DNA of 64,000 bases. It comes from Pterois miles (lineage: Eukaryota > Chordata > Actinopteri > Perciformes > Scorpaenidae). The notes beneath the pieces are model-generated. The model was not told the DNA's origin. It searched no databases and saw only the letters and a list, made by a program, of their open reading frames with translations. Position numbers and translations under genes: made by a program. Of the stretch, positions 57,801 to 64,000 are shown piece after piece. The DNA lies in the NCBI GenBank assembly GCA_947000775.1, contig CAMQGK010000299.1, forward strand, positions 19,516,001 to 19,580,000, in the 5' to 3' direction. The number at the start of each line of letters is the position of its first letter. Positions within the stretch are counted from its first letter, which is position 1.

Positions 57801-58114
57801 ACTCTGGAGAGGGGCTTTAATCAGCTGTTTTAACAGATCAGAATCATGACCTGAAGCATCTTGTAATGCTGTTAACCAGGCACTGGAGGGAGCACTGAGA
57901 CTGCAGGTGGCTGAAAGTCCTCTCCCTCACATATAATATGAGTAGAGCAGTTGTGATGCTTCATGCATAAATCATATTACACAGATCTGATGTTCTAATT
58001 GCACTCAGACTAAATGAATACCATCTTCCTCCTCAGCAACATCCCTTCTTCACCTCCCATGAGGCCAAAGAGACCGACGTGGCTAGCTTTGTGAAAGTCA
58101 TCTTGGGGGACTGA
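27094..58114 (+). CDS. map2k6: MAP2K6 (MKK6), dual-specificity kinase of the p38 pathway
   Basis: Twelve coding exons sum to 999 bp from the ATG at 27166: 332 residues against 334 in human MKK6. The kinase phosphorylates p38 MAP kinases on Thr and Tyr of the TGY loop and is itself switched on by MAP3Ks. Visible marks: an N-terminal p38-docking site at residues 8-13 (KRKLKL); the Gly-rich loop GRGAYGVV at 58-65; catalytic Lys in AVK at 80; HRD at 175-177; DFG at 195-197; and activation-loop Ser205 and Thr209 in SVAKTMDAG, matching human Ser207/Thr211. APE is PER after PYMA. The C-terminal docking segment ends SFVKVILGD. The N-terminus MSQPKG and C-terminus distinguish it from MAP2K3, although VDCFYTVTF and TMDAG are MAP2K3-like. 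An in-frame ATG at 27094 could add 24 residues. Confidence 0.96.
27185..29423. other. map2k6 intron 1, first part
   Basis: No gene. Includes a short (CA)n at 28082-28101. At 28580-29040 there is a GC-richer segment that resembles old interspersed repeat sequence; it has no second copy here. Confidence 0.35.
29424..32288. mobile_element. 2.9-kb element with about 400-bp inverted termini
   Basis: 29424-29870 and 31895-32288 are diverged inverted copies. Pairs include GGCTGCATCCACACTAACAC with its complement at 32269-32288, GAGGAACGGCTGATTA, GTAGATGAGGATATT, AGTGAAAC...TTATTACGAGC and GTATTTCAGT. The middle holds tandem copies of a 350-400-bp unit (GGTTCCAGCTTCTCCA, GATTTGCTG, TTTTTGACTGTTGTTCAGAC) and a SINE. 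No coding capacity was seen. Confidence 0.55.
30770..31184 (+). mobile_element. tRNA-derived SINE with (ATGG)n tail
   Basis: The head TGGTGGCACGGTAGTGTAGT carries A-box (TAGTGTAGTGG) and B-box (GGTTTGAATCC) promoter motifs. The body includes TGTTCTCCCCGTGTTAGCGT and CAGTCCAAAGACATGCAGGT. The tail is a GGAT repeat (31077-31184). It is flanked by the 5-bp direct repeat AAACT (30765-30769 and 31185-31189) and splits one internal unit of the host element. Confidence 0.75.
33049..33195. repeat. GC-rich pentanucleotide array
   Basis: About 29 imperfect units of GAGCC/GGGCC/GAGCT/GTGCT, read GAGCCGGGCCGTGCTGAGCT and similar. Confidence 0.85.
33443..33467. repeat. T-run followed by G-run
   Basis: About 9 T then 16 G residues; the long G-run is a common assembly weak point. 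Confidence 0.85.
34790..35430. mobile_element. Family H element, near full length
   Basis: Begins GCCGTCAAAGTTAATGTACT, contains ACTAGAAAAACCTGATGAAT, GGGTCCCCACCAGTCTCCCC, GTCTGGATCAAGTCATAGTC and GCAGCATATTTGTCCACTCC, and ends with TTCTGATTAATCAGGATTAT. Confidence 0.65.
35527..35571. repeat. Short CGGTCTC/CGGTCTT tandem
   Basis: Six to seven imperfect 7-bp units. Confidence 0.75.
36752..37170. mobile_element. Family T element, both ends visible
   Basis: Left terminus CTATGGCGGACTGAACCAGC, right terminus TTGTCAGGTTTTGTCCTCCA, AT-rich core. Confidence 0.6.
38018..38620. repeat. Diverged ~115-bp AT-rich tandem array, part 1
   Basis: About five units of the pattern TTTTGTGATCAAATTTTATT, GATTTTCAAGATATGCACTG, GAAATTATTAACAAAAATAC, ATAATTTAAAACAAA and ATTGAAAAAATATT. 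Confidence 0.7.
38731..38790. repeat. (GT)n microsatellite
   Basis: About 30 GT units. A second shorter tract lies at 38982-39013. Confidence 0.95.
39434..39661. repeat. Foldback of a dispersed repeat
   Basis: The left arm (39434-39518; CCAGACTCCATT, ACAGTAATTTTACCTTGCAG, AGTTTGTTTGTGTT) is repeated inverted at 39571-39661 with about 50 bases between. Confidence 0.7.
39700..39780 (-). mobile_element. SINE tail fragment
   Basis: CCGTCCATCCATGTGCAACC and TTAGCCCGTTAGGGGTCGCG match the 3' part of the (ATGG)n-tailed SINE family seen at 60839. Confidence 0.55.
40690..41620. repeat. Diverged ~115-bp AT-rich tandem array, part 2
   Basis: The same unit as 38018-38620 (AAGATATGCACTGGAAACTA, AAATTATTCACAAAAGTACA, TTTTGTGATCTCATTTTATT), with an embedded ATT/AAT trinucleotide tract at 41461-41532. 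Confidence 0.7.
41625..43190. other. map2k6 intron 1, last part
   Basis: No gene. Holds a (GTA)n tract at 42858-42894 and, at 43078-43130, a fragment (TATTCCTTTATTTGTCCCAC) of the tail shared with the SINE at 11997. Confidence 0.5.
43195..43535. mobile_element. Family H element, just upstream of map2k6 exon 2
   Basis: Contains GGGGAGACTGGTGGGGACCC, CTGGAGGTCAGAGCTCAAGA, GTGTTAACGTGTTATTATTG and ends TTTTGACAACAG, 125 bp before exon 2. Confidence 0.6.
43660..43717 (+). CDS. map2k6: map2k6 exon 2 (docking site)
   Basis: A 58-bp exon after a 16.5-kb intron. The acceptor is TGTTTTCAG|GTAAG and the donor GCAGT|GTAAGA. It encodes KRKLKLPKEVFEQPPPPA, the fish form of the p38-docking site; two bases carry over into exon 3. 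The human equivalent has two more residues between the basic cluster and the hydrophobic pair. Confidence 0.88.
44219..44760. repeat. T/A-rich low-complexity stretch in intron 2
   Basis: Over 500 bp almost wholly of T and A, with TTTATTT words but without the family T termini. Confidence 0.65.
45067..45115 (+). CDS. map2k6: map2k6 exon 3
   Basis: A 49-bp exon, TGTTTCAG|ACCCCCC to GAGAAG|GTAATT, encoding VPPRDLDSKACVTIGEK. The Val codon is split (GT+A). It matches the PPRDLDSKACISIG region of mammalian MKK6. Confidence 0.92.
45921..46034 (+). CDS. map2k6: map2k6 exon 4 (Gly-rich loop and catalytic Lys)
   Basis: A 114-bp, 38-codon exon in phase 0: NFEVKADDLEQICELGRGAYG to MAVK|GTGAGT. It holds the ATP-binding glycine loop and the catalytic lysine (residue 80) as its last codon. 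Confidence 0.95.
46332..46388. repeat. (GTGTT)n pentanucleotide repeat before map2k6 exon 5
   Basis: About 11 perfect units ending 27 bases upstream of the exon 5 acceptor, so within its branch-point zone. Confidence 0.95.
46416..46535 (+). CDS. map2k6: map2k6 exon 5
   Basis: A 120-bp, 40-codon exon encoding RIRATVNTQEQKRLLMDLD to FYGALFRE, covering the alpha-C helix of the N-lobe. The acceptor is TCTCTCAG and the donor GAGAG|GTAACG. A (GTGTT)n tract ends 27 bases before it. Confidence 0.95.
47454..47570. mobile_element. Family H terminal fragment
   Basis: CTAGGCCTGTGAATTGATTA and CTGTTCAAAATGTACCTTAA match one end of the family. Confidence 0.5.
47640..47880. repeat. Dispersed repeat, copy 2 (pairs with 6003-6255)
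   Basis: Near-identical blocks to the copy at 6003, such as CAACTGTGATGCAGCTGTAG and TTTCTGAGCACTTTAAGGA. Confidence 0.6.
47876..48289. mobile_element. Family H element, complete copy
   Basis: Starts CAGGGCTTTCAATCAATTTA and ends CTCTGACAGCCCTA, giving matched inverted termini; internally deleted compared with longer copies. Confidence 0.65.
48500..48620. mobile_element. Family H fragment
   Basis: CGTTATTTAACCTCCTTTTA and GCATTAAAGAAATTAGTGAC, ending GTTAACTTTGACGGCTGAGA. Confidence 0.5.
48918..49034 (+). CDS. map2k6: map2k6 exon 6 (hinge)
   Basis: A 117-bp, 39-codon exon encoding GDVWICMELMDTSLDKFYK to DILGKIAVS. The acceptor is GTTGCCAG|GGC and the donor TCA|GTAGGT. The next intron contains the 46-bp tandem array. 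Confidence 0.95.
49105..50992 (+). repeat. 46-bp minisatellite of 3' splice-site-like units in map2k6 intron 6
   Basis: From 49153 to 50992 there are exactly 40 units of 46 bp with no net indel, and one degenerate unit before them. Unit: ATAGTAGATGGTCATGTCAC, TGCTTGTTATTGCTGTGTTA, TTACAG. Variants are few (C/T in GGTCATG/GGTTATG, T/C in TATTGC/TATCGC, TTATTACAG/TTATAACAG). The last unit ends at the AG used by exon 7. Each unit has TGTCAC about 27 bases before its AG, a branch-point-like motif at a normal distance. Confidence 0.97.
50993..51044 (+). CDS. map2k6: map2k6 exon 7 (catalytic HRD)
   Basis: A 52-bp exon encoding IVKALEHLHSNLQVIHR plus one base of the catalytic Asp codon. The acceptor GTTATAACAG|ATAGTC is the last copy of a motif repeated 40 times upstream. 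The donor is CAGAG|GTGAGA. Confidence 0.93.
51119..51325. repeat. CTTT-rich microsatellite in intron 7
   Basis: Imperfect (CTTT)n/(TTTC)n over about 200 bp, pyrimidine-rich on the transcribed sense strand. Confidence 0.9.
51758..51885 (+). CDS. map2k6: map2k6 exon 8 (activation loop)
   Basis: A 128-bp exon beginning D-VKPSNVLINTQG and including CDFGISGYLVDSVAKTMDAG with both activating phospho-sites, ending PYMA at GCG|GTGAGC. Confidence 0.95.
52541..52825. mobile_element. 285-bp MITE with ~38-bp inverted termini
   Basis: GACCTGTCAATCAAAGGTAG plus CCCCGCCCCAAAGCATCC at the left match inverted AGGGCGGGGCTACCTTGTGA plus TTGACAGGTC at the right, with few mismatches. No coding capacity. In map2k6 intron 8. 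Confidence 0.75.
53087..53164 (+). CDS. map2k6: map2k6 exon 9
   Basis: A 78-bp, 26-codon exon PERINPETNQKG to IWSLGITM, from TCTCGCAG to ATG|GTAAAT. It contains the conserved PER and SDIWSLG segments of subdomains VIII-IX. Confidence 0.95.
53943..54240. mobile_element. Family H element, one end intact
   Basis: Starts TAGGGCTGTTAAAGTGAGCA; core AACTAGAAAACCTGATGAAT and CAACCAGGTCAGACCAGCTT. Confidence 0.6.
54458..55234. mobile_element. Family T element
   Basis: Begins CACCTGCCAAAATAAAAAAT and ends TTTTGACAGGTTTCATCCTC; contains GCATAATGAGGCAGAAATTT. It ends 90 bp before map2k6 exon 10. Confidence 0.6.
55323..55462 (+). CDS. map2k6: map2k6 exon 10
   Basis: A 140-bp exon beginning IELAILRFPYDSWGTPFQQL and ending VDFSSL plus TG of a Cys codon. 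The donor must be TG|GTTCGT to keep the frame, which is a weak 5' splice site. Gln of the mammalian SQC is Leu here. Confidence 0.92.
56235..56700. mobile_element. Family H element
   Basis: Core words GTCCATCGGTACCAACCAGG, GGTCCCCACCAGTCTCCCCT, GTCTGGATCAAGTCATAGTC and GCAGTTTGCCATGTTCTGAT. Termini are not clear. Confidence 0.6.
57025..57070 (+). CDS. map2k6: map2k6 exon 11
   Basis: A 46-bp exon completing Cys and encoding LKKVSKERPTYTELM. The acceptor is GCTTCTGCAG and the donor ATG|GTGAGT. Confidence 0.93.
57071..58036. other. map2k6 intron 11
   Basis: No gene; only a short CTAACTAGTTCACTACAT tandem at about 57617-57675. Confidence 0.45.
58037..58114 (+). CDS. map2k6: map2k6 exon 12 (C-terminus and stop)
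   Basis: Encodes QHPFFTSHEAKETDVASFV and KVILGD, then TGA at 58112-58114. The acceptor is CTTCCTCCTCAG. The tail is the C-terminal docking segment for upstream MAP3Ks. Confidence 0.95.
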   Translation, partial: QHPFFTSHEAKETDVASFVKVILGD

Positions 58115-58868
58115 GTCGCCACTCAGGATGGAGTGAAGATCTGTTATGAAGAAAAACAAAAATACAAAAAGCAACCAATCGCATCCCCGCTCCCCCCTCC
58201 CCCTCCCCGTTACCTGCTGGACTCCCCCTACCTGCTCTCACCCCTCCCTCCAGAAACAGACCAACAGAGCCCAGAGGAGAAGCTGGTGAAGCAGAGTGAG
58301 GAGTTAGTCCCCGCCCCCACCTGGCCTCCATCTGCTCTGTACATTACCTGACATGGGTGGGGTGAGGGCGACGGGGGCCTCGCACCTAATCTGGAATCAT
58401 TTAACATGTCTGTATGCAAAAACTGCCTCTCTGGTTAGATTTGTCCCACCTCTGTGCACCACCTACTACTCAAACATTCAGAGGCGACCGTTCAGCCCAT
58501 CGTCACGGTCAAACTTCTTTTTGCTGAAAAACAGAGAAAAGAGGTGCAGATTATATAAAAAAGACGAATGATATAATGCTATCTATGTATAATCTAAATG
58601 TTTGTATACTCAAAGCAAGTGTTGCATCAGTTTATTAATTGACTGCATGTACAGAATATACATTATCTGTGGGTGAAAACAGGCTCAGATGAGGAACAGT
58701 TGTAGATTCAAGGCCCCTCCTAGTGGTCACTATTAGGTACTGCACCTCAACTGCTTTCCCCTGATTACAGCAGAGGTCGACGACACGTTTTGGGCTCTGG
58801 CTGCCTGTGAGTGTGTGAAAGTGTGTTTGTATGTGTGTGTGAGCTGGTGCACGATGTGTTTGTGTTTG
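58115..58868 (+). other. map2k6: map2k6 3' UTR, probable
   Basis: Follows the stop codon and is not obviously repetitive. I find no AATAAA between the stop and the repeats that follow, so the 3' end is undefined. Confidence 0.45.
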
Positions 58869-59856
58869 TAGGGCTGCATGATTTTGGATGAAATTGTGAT
58901 TTTTGCTCTCAAGAGTTGAGATTTTCTCTCATGATGAAATGTTTCCTCTGCAACGTCTTTGTGGCTGTGAGAGCTGGCTATAGTTGTATTTTTACGGCGA
59001 GGCGGCAGGGTGTTGAGGTGGTTTTCGTGGCCGTGGTACCTTGTTCTCAGTTGCAGTGTTTTAATGCAGGATGCAGTTTGTCCTCACAAAGGAATGTGAG
59101 ATTGTCAAGTTTTTGTCAGAACTTTTTATTTGCTGTTTTTGTGACTGTTGAGCCCCCGTCAAACAGGGTGCAAGAGCACAATTTTGGACCGAACTGATTC
59201 TTTTCAATGGAATGATGCATCCCAGGTTTGTTATATTGGATGGATACTAGGGCTGTCAAAAGTATTTAATCCTGATTAATTGCAATTTAATGCCACAGTT
59301 TTTATCTGTTCAAAATGAACCTCAAAGGGAGATTTGTCAAGTGTTTAATACTCTTATCAACATGGGAGTGGACAAATATGCTGCTTTTTGCAAATATATG
59401 TATATATTTATTATTGGAAATCAGTGAACAACATAAAACAATGACAGATATTGTCCAGAAACCCTCCCAAGTTCTGACTTTAGCATAAAGAATATGCTTA
59501 AATCATAACAACTTGACTAGGACTTGATCCAGACTGACTGGGACTATCATAAAGTGGGCATGACTGTAAAGGGAGACTGGTGGTGACCCAGAGAACCCAT
59601 TTAGCACAAGCTTGGATTGTGATTTAGTTTCCTTTGAGACAAGCTAATCTGACCTGGTTGGTACTGATGGATTCTTTAGGTTTTCTAGTTTATATGATGC
59701 CAGTATCTTCTCTCTAGCTCTGTAAAGTTGAGCCCAGTGCATCGACAAGTTGCATAATACGTTAAAGAAATTAGTGATGTTAAAACAAATTAACAAGTAG
59801 AAAGAGATTGCACAAGTGTGAGGTGAAATTGTGATTAAATCTGATGAATCATGCAG
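58869..59856. mobile_element. Possible element with GGGCTGCATGAT ends, hosting a family H copy
   Basis: GGGCTGCATGATTTTGGATG at the left and GATGAATCATGCAGCCA at the right are inverted (11 of the outer 12 bases match). Between them sits the family H copy at 59248. Confidence 0.45.
59248..59795. mobile_element. Family H element, near full length
   Basis: Starts TAGGGCTGTCAAAAGTATTT; includes GGGAGTGGACAAATATGCTG, CTTGATCCAGACTGACTGGG and GATGGATTCTTTAGGTTTTC, ending in the AAAGAAATTAGTGATGTTAA region. Confidence 0.65.
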
Positions 59857-59882
59857 CCATACTTGACACCCACTTTAAAGTG

Positions 59883-59883
<1 letters not shown>

Positions 59884-59960
<77 letters not shown>
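59884..59960. repeat. (GT)n microsatellite
   Basis: About 37 uninterrupted GT units. Confidence 0.95.
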
Positions 59961-59964
<4 letters not shown>

Positions 59965-60838
59965 GACGTTCTTGTGGGAGAAGATTGCCCATATTCTCCT
60001 TGTTGTCTGTACTGAGCCAATCACAACCCTCTCCACTCCATGTTCAACATGAAAAGAACTGGATATTATTACTATTATTATTCTTAATATTATATTAATT
60101 ATTGTTGTTATTATTTAGATCCAGGTGTTTTTTTCCCCCGCAGACATATTTACTGCAGTTTCTCTTTATTTATTACAACTGCTGTTTTCCCTCTGGAGAC
60201 TTGACCGATCCATTAGAGACTTCTGTGTGTTTGTGGGCTGTGTTTCGTTTGTCATGTTCTTCTTGGCTCAGACATGTAAACGCTTTTAAACTGTAAACTT
60301 GCAAGCCTTCTATGTGCCTCTCTATAGAAAAGGACTATGTTGTAGTCAGGATGATGCAGGGACCTCTCCCATCATATCCTCCCCTTCACGCTCACGCCAT
60401 CATAATTCCACTTCCTGTTTGCTGTCATCATTTTCTCGCTGTCGATGGAGCTCGTCAGTATTTTTTTTCCGGCTCATTCATGCTCATCTCTGTCGTTGCC
60501 TTGGCTTTTTTCTCATGGTGGTTTCTGATCGGGCTGCCTGCGTAGAGCTCAGCTGACGCCTTCTAGTTGTTATGCAAGTATTACTCTAATGACAAAATGG
60601 GAAACTTGAAATACTGTAAGAGGCAGGATGGCAGCGAATTGTCACCGTGGGATAATTTTCATCATCTTCTTGCCTATAAATGTTTTGTTACTGGGTTATC
60701 ACTTGATGTTTTCTACGTTTGTGTCCGTCTGAAGTCCATTTTTGCTGAGCTTCGTTCAGCCATGTTTAGTTTTTTGTTGTTCAAAGGCTCAATCTGTGAT
60801 TTACCAGCACAGTTTTTATGAAATAGTCACAAAATTTC

Positions 60839-61195
60839 CATCCATTCATCCATCCATCTTCAACTGCTTATCCCGTTAGGGGTCTCGGGGGGCTGGAGCC
60901 GACCCCAGCTGGCATTGGGCGAAGGCGGGTTCACCCTGGACAGGTCTCCAGTCCATCGCAGGACACATAGAGACAGACAACTATTCACGCTCACATTCAC
61001 ACCTACAGGACATTTAGAGTCATCAGTTAACCTGCATGTCTTTGGGCTGTGGGAGGAAGCAGGAGAACCCGGAGAAAACCCACGCTAACAGTGGGAGAAC
61101 ATGTAAACTCCACACAGAAGAGCTCCAAGCCGGATTCGAACCTGCGACCCTCTTGTTGTTAGGCGACAGAGCTATAACCACTCCACGAGATCACG
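60839..61195 (-). mobile_element. tRNA-derived SINE with (ATGG)n tail, minus orientation
   Basis: Reverse complement of the family at 30770: the CCATCCATC tail at the left, CAGTCCATCGCAGGACACAT and ACCTGCATGTCTTTGGGCTG in the body, and a B-box (GGATTCGAACC) near the right end. Confidence 0.75.
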
Positions 61196-61961
61196 TCACA
61201 AAATATAATCTTTTTAATTTGTGTTTATAGACACACATTTCCCTGTTTATCATGACGCTCAGCAGGACTTTCAACAAGGTATTTTAGTGCGAAGCAAGGA
61301 TTTCAGTTTCTTATAATTTCAGTTTCTTATAATTTTCACCATCATCAAAACAACTTTTTTAGCGTAGACATAGTCTTCAAAGACAGTAAATGGAGTTTTA
61401 ATACACACAATGATTACAGATTGGGCCTTTAACAAACTACACCAGGTTGTACTTTCGTACCTTCGTGAGCATTTTTTATTTCTTGAGAAATTCTGTTTTG
61501 TCGCTGTTCAAAACAGTTTCTTTTGTCCTCAGTTCAGTTCGCTCTGTCGTTTTCTTTCACCCTTCACACTATAATCTGGTGCCAGCTGGACTCAGGTCTC
61601 ACGGTCTTTAGCTCGCTGTCCACCAGGTAACTCCTTAAATCTCCTCACGAACAACGCAAACGTCTGGCTCGTACACCGTCTCCCTCCTCTGTTTGTTCCT
61701 CCCGTCAGGTTTCATCACAGCCGGTTTTGCTGAAAGCAGATGACACAGGGTGGATGTGATTGCGTATTACTTTCCTAACTCCTCCTTCCTAATGAAGGTG
61801 CCGTCCTGTCAGACAGAGCTCACCGCCACGTTAAGGGTTCCCTCACTGGCATGTTTCTGTGCCAAAGATGGAAATATACTCTTGAGGAGCTCTAACTGCC
61901 GTTCGTGTTTCAATACACGATGAAATTCAAGTCAGCAGAAAAGGTCATTTAGGTGCAGCGA

Positions 61962-62660
61962 TATGGAGGAAAGAACTGGCCAAAATCAAAACTAAATGAA
62001 TAAATAAATAAATCACTTGATAAATATCATTAAATGTAGCAAAAATAATTAATAATAAGTACATGTAGTCATTAATTAATTGATAAAAGGTGACATAAAT
62101 TGATATTTCTGTTTGCGTCTTAATTTATTTATCTTTGTATTAATTTCATTATTTATTTACTGATATGTTTCTCTGTTGCTTATTTATGTATTAATTTTAT
62201 ATTTTTAACTTTGTGTATTTCTTTATGCATTTTTGCCTTTATTGACAACAAAAGTGCAAAAAGAAATGTAGAACAAAAAGAATACAGAAATAAGTTTGGT
62301 GAAATAAATAAGGGGTGAAATGCAAAGAGAAAATCGTACAGAAATTAGTAAATAAATTTGTGCATTTACAAATAAATATAAAATAAATCAATAATGCATC
62401 CAAAAATAAATAAACCAATCTAATATAAATGTAAAAATAAATTGATAAATACAAAATAAATGCAAAAATATAAATAAATTTAACAATTAATAAAATAAAT
62501 ACATAAATAAAAGGAAAACTTTAACTTTAATTTTTTGTCGTATTTTATCAATTAATTAAGAGCCGCATTTATTTTTGATATTTTTTTGCTAGATTTAATG
62601 ATGTTTATTTATTGAGTCATTTATTTATTTATTCATTCAGTTATTTTTGATTCATACAGA
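61962..62660. mobile_element. Family T element
   Basis: Left terminus ATATGGAGGAAAGAACTGGC, the AAAAGGTGACATAAATTGAT segment, AT-rich core, and a degraded right end near TTATTTTTGATTCATACAGA. Confidence 0.6.
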
Positions 62661-64000
62661 CCATCTCAGGTCTGTCCTGGTCTCTGGAAAAGACCCCGGC
62701 GTGCCCCCTGAGGATCTCATGCTGAGCAGCCTCCTCTTCATTCATCAGATAATAATCAGCTTCATTTTCACTAACTGAGTGAATATGACCAAAGTGACGG
62801 AGCAGAGCAGCGAGGGCTCGGAGGACGGGGAGTCTTAGAGGAGGGGGACAGTGTTGGCACAGTGCCGAGCATCGGCCCTGTAGAAACTAGTGGGATGCTC
62901 CTCTTTCAGCCATCATCACCTGCATGGTGTCGTAGCTGTGACGCAGTCGTATCTGTAGGTCAGTTAAGTGCCTGATGAAGCTTTTTCTCTATGGTGAACA
63001 TTTCCATTTAATATCCGTCTTTGTGAATTATGCTTAAACACTGTTTTTGTCCTTCAGCTCCTCTCTGGGACACATTGCATGTTGCTGTGATGTTTTGCAC
63101 TGTACCGAGGAGCCATATCACATATAGTCACAATGTCGGTGTGTTACTGTACGGACATTTTCACCGTCAAAGGTTGCTGGACGTTTTCGTTTCAGCAAGA
63201 TGTTTTGGGCTTTTTTTGAGACAGATTGGAATTATAAAGTTCTGGTGTTTCTTTTATTTTTTTTAAATGAAATCTCAAGACTGTGAATTCTCAAATAGTA
63301 GCTGTGTTTTCCTCATTAACAAAGGCTTTTATTTTAGCCTTTTCCCACCAAAATTAGTGTGCAAAAACCTGCTAAAATAGGCAGTAGAATCCTTTCACAT
63401 TGCCAGTAGACGAGGAGGTTTCTTTTCTGGTGTGTCACTGGAAAACAGTTATAAACAGCAGAGAGCAGCATGGAGGCCAGTGAACATGTCACAGTGGTTA
63501 TTTCCTTTTTATATATTACCTAGTCGGCTTCTCGACAAACTCGGTGCTGACGAATTTGGGACGATGTTCGAACGCTGTTAAGACAAAGATTGACAGAGTT
63601 CTCTGATCAGAGCTGGAGCCAATAACTACCTGTGACTACTGCTTGGTATTTGTCCCAACAATCAATGCTGATTGTAACCTTTCCCACAGAAGGCAACAGC
63701 CAGATGTTAGTGGTTTAGTTGTCAACTGGGAAATGGGTTATTTTTTAGTATATCTGCTCCCAATTTACTAGCTGACGTTCTTCTTCTTCACTGCCTTTGC
63801 TGACACTTTGCGGGTCATCTTGGCATGTTACCACCAACAACTGTCAGTGGGGGCGTCATGTTTTTGTGCACATCCGTACTAATGCATGTGCACAAGACAC
63901 AAACAAAAAAACGTAAAAATCGTGGCTCCGAAGCACCAATGGTGAACAAAAACATCACAGGGTTCCTTTAACATGAAGGAGCAGCAAAACTGAACCAATC
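62661..64000. other. Right edge, no gene
   Basis: Ordinary mixed-composition sequence with no recognised coding, RNA or repeat feature. Confidence 0.4.

Overview
This is a window of vertebrate nuclear DNA, almost certainly from a ray-finned fish of the percomorph type. Three conserved vertebrate genes are split by GT-AG introns. Everything else is non-coding and packed with (CA)n tracts, short inverted-repeat transposons, tRNA-derived SINEs and one decayed LINE, in families typical of teleost genomes. There are no bacterial-type operons, CRISPR arrays, rRNAs or free-standing tRNA genes.

Layout. (1) gpr142 lies on the minus strand at about 0.3-3.2 kb, with a possible first exon near 11.0-11.2 kb. 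It is a class A G-protein-coupled receptor. (2) btbd17 lies on the plus strand at 18.8-23.6 kb in three exons. It encodes a 491-residue BTB-BACK protein with a signal peptide. (3) map2k6 lies on the plus strand at 27.1-58.1 kb in twelve coding exons. It encodes a 332-residue dual-specificity kinase that activates p38 MAP kinases. I rebuilt every junction: phases match and exon lengths sum to exact codon multiples. gpr142 and btbd17 are divergent. btbd17 and map2k6 are in tandem, about 3.5 kb apart. No shared pathway is implied; they are neighbours by conserved synteny. In humans GPR142 and BTBD17 are adjacent on 17q25, with MAP2K6 on the same arm.

The most striking non-genic structure is a 46-bp tandem array in map2k6 intron 6. 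It has exactly 40 full units (1,840 bp) and runs, in register and without net indels, right up to the acceptor of exon 7. Each unit carries a branch-point-like motif, a short T-rich stretch and a CAG followed by ATAGT, the same five bases that open exon 7. The intron therefore ends in a ladder of about 40 decoy 3' splice sites before the real one. Other points of note are an in-frame upstream ATG that would lengthen MAP2K6 by 24 residues, a GU-rich pentanucleotide tract 27 nt before exon 5, a weak donor after exon 10, and a NAGNAG acceptor in btbd17.

Two element families recur through the window. Family H (ends TAGGGCTGTCAA) has about 15 full or partial copies. Family T (ends TATGGAGGACGAAACCTGCC, AT-rich core) has 8. 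There are also several single inverted-repeat elements: 1.5 kb downstream of btbd17, a 2.9-kb long-TIR element in map2k6 intron 1, and 285-bp and 239-bp MITEs. The family names H and T are mine; I could not run a repeat library.
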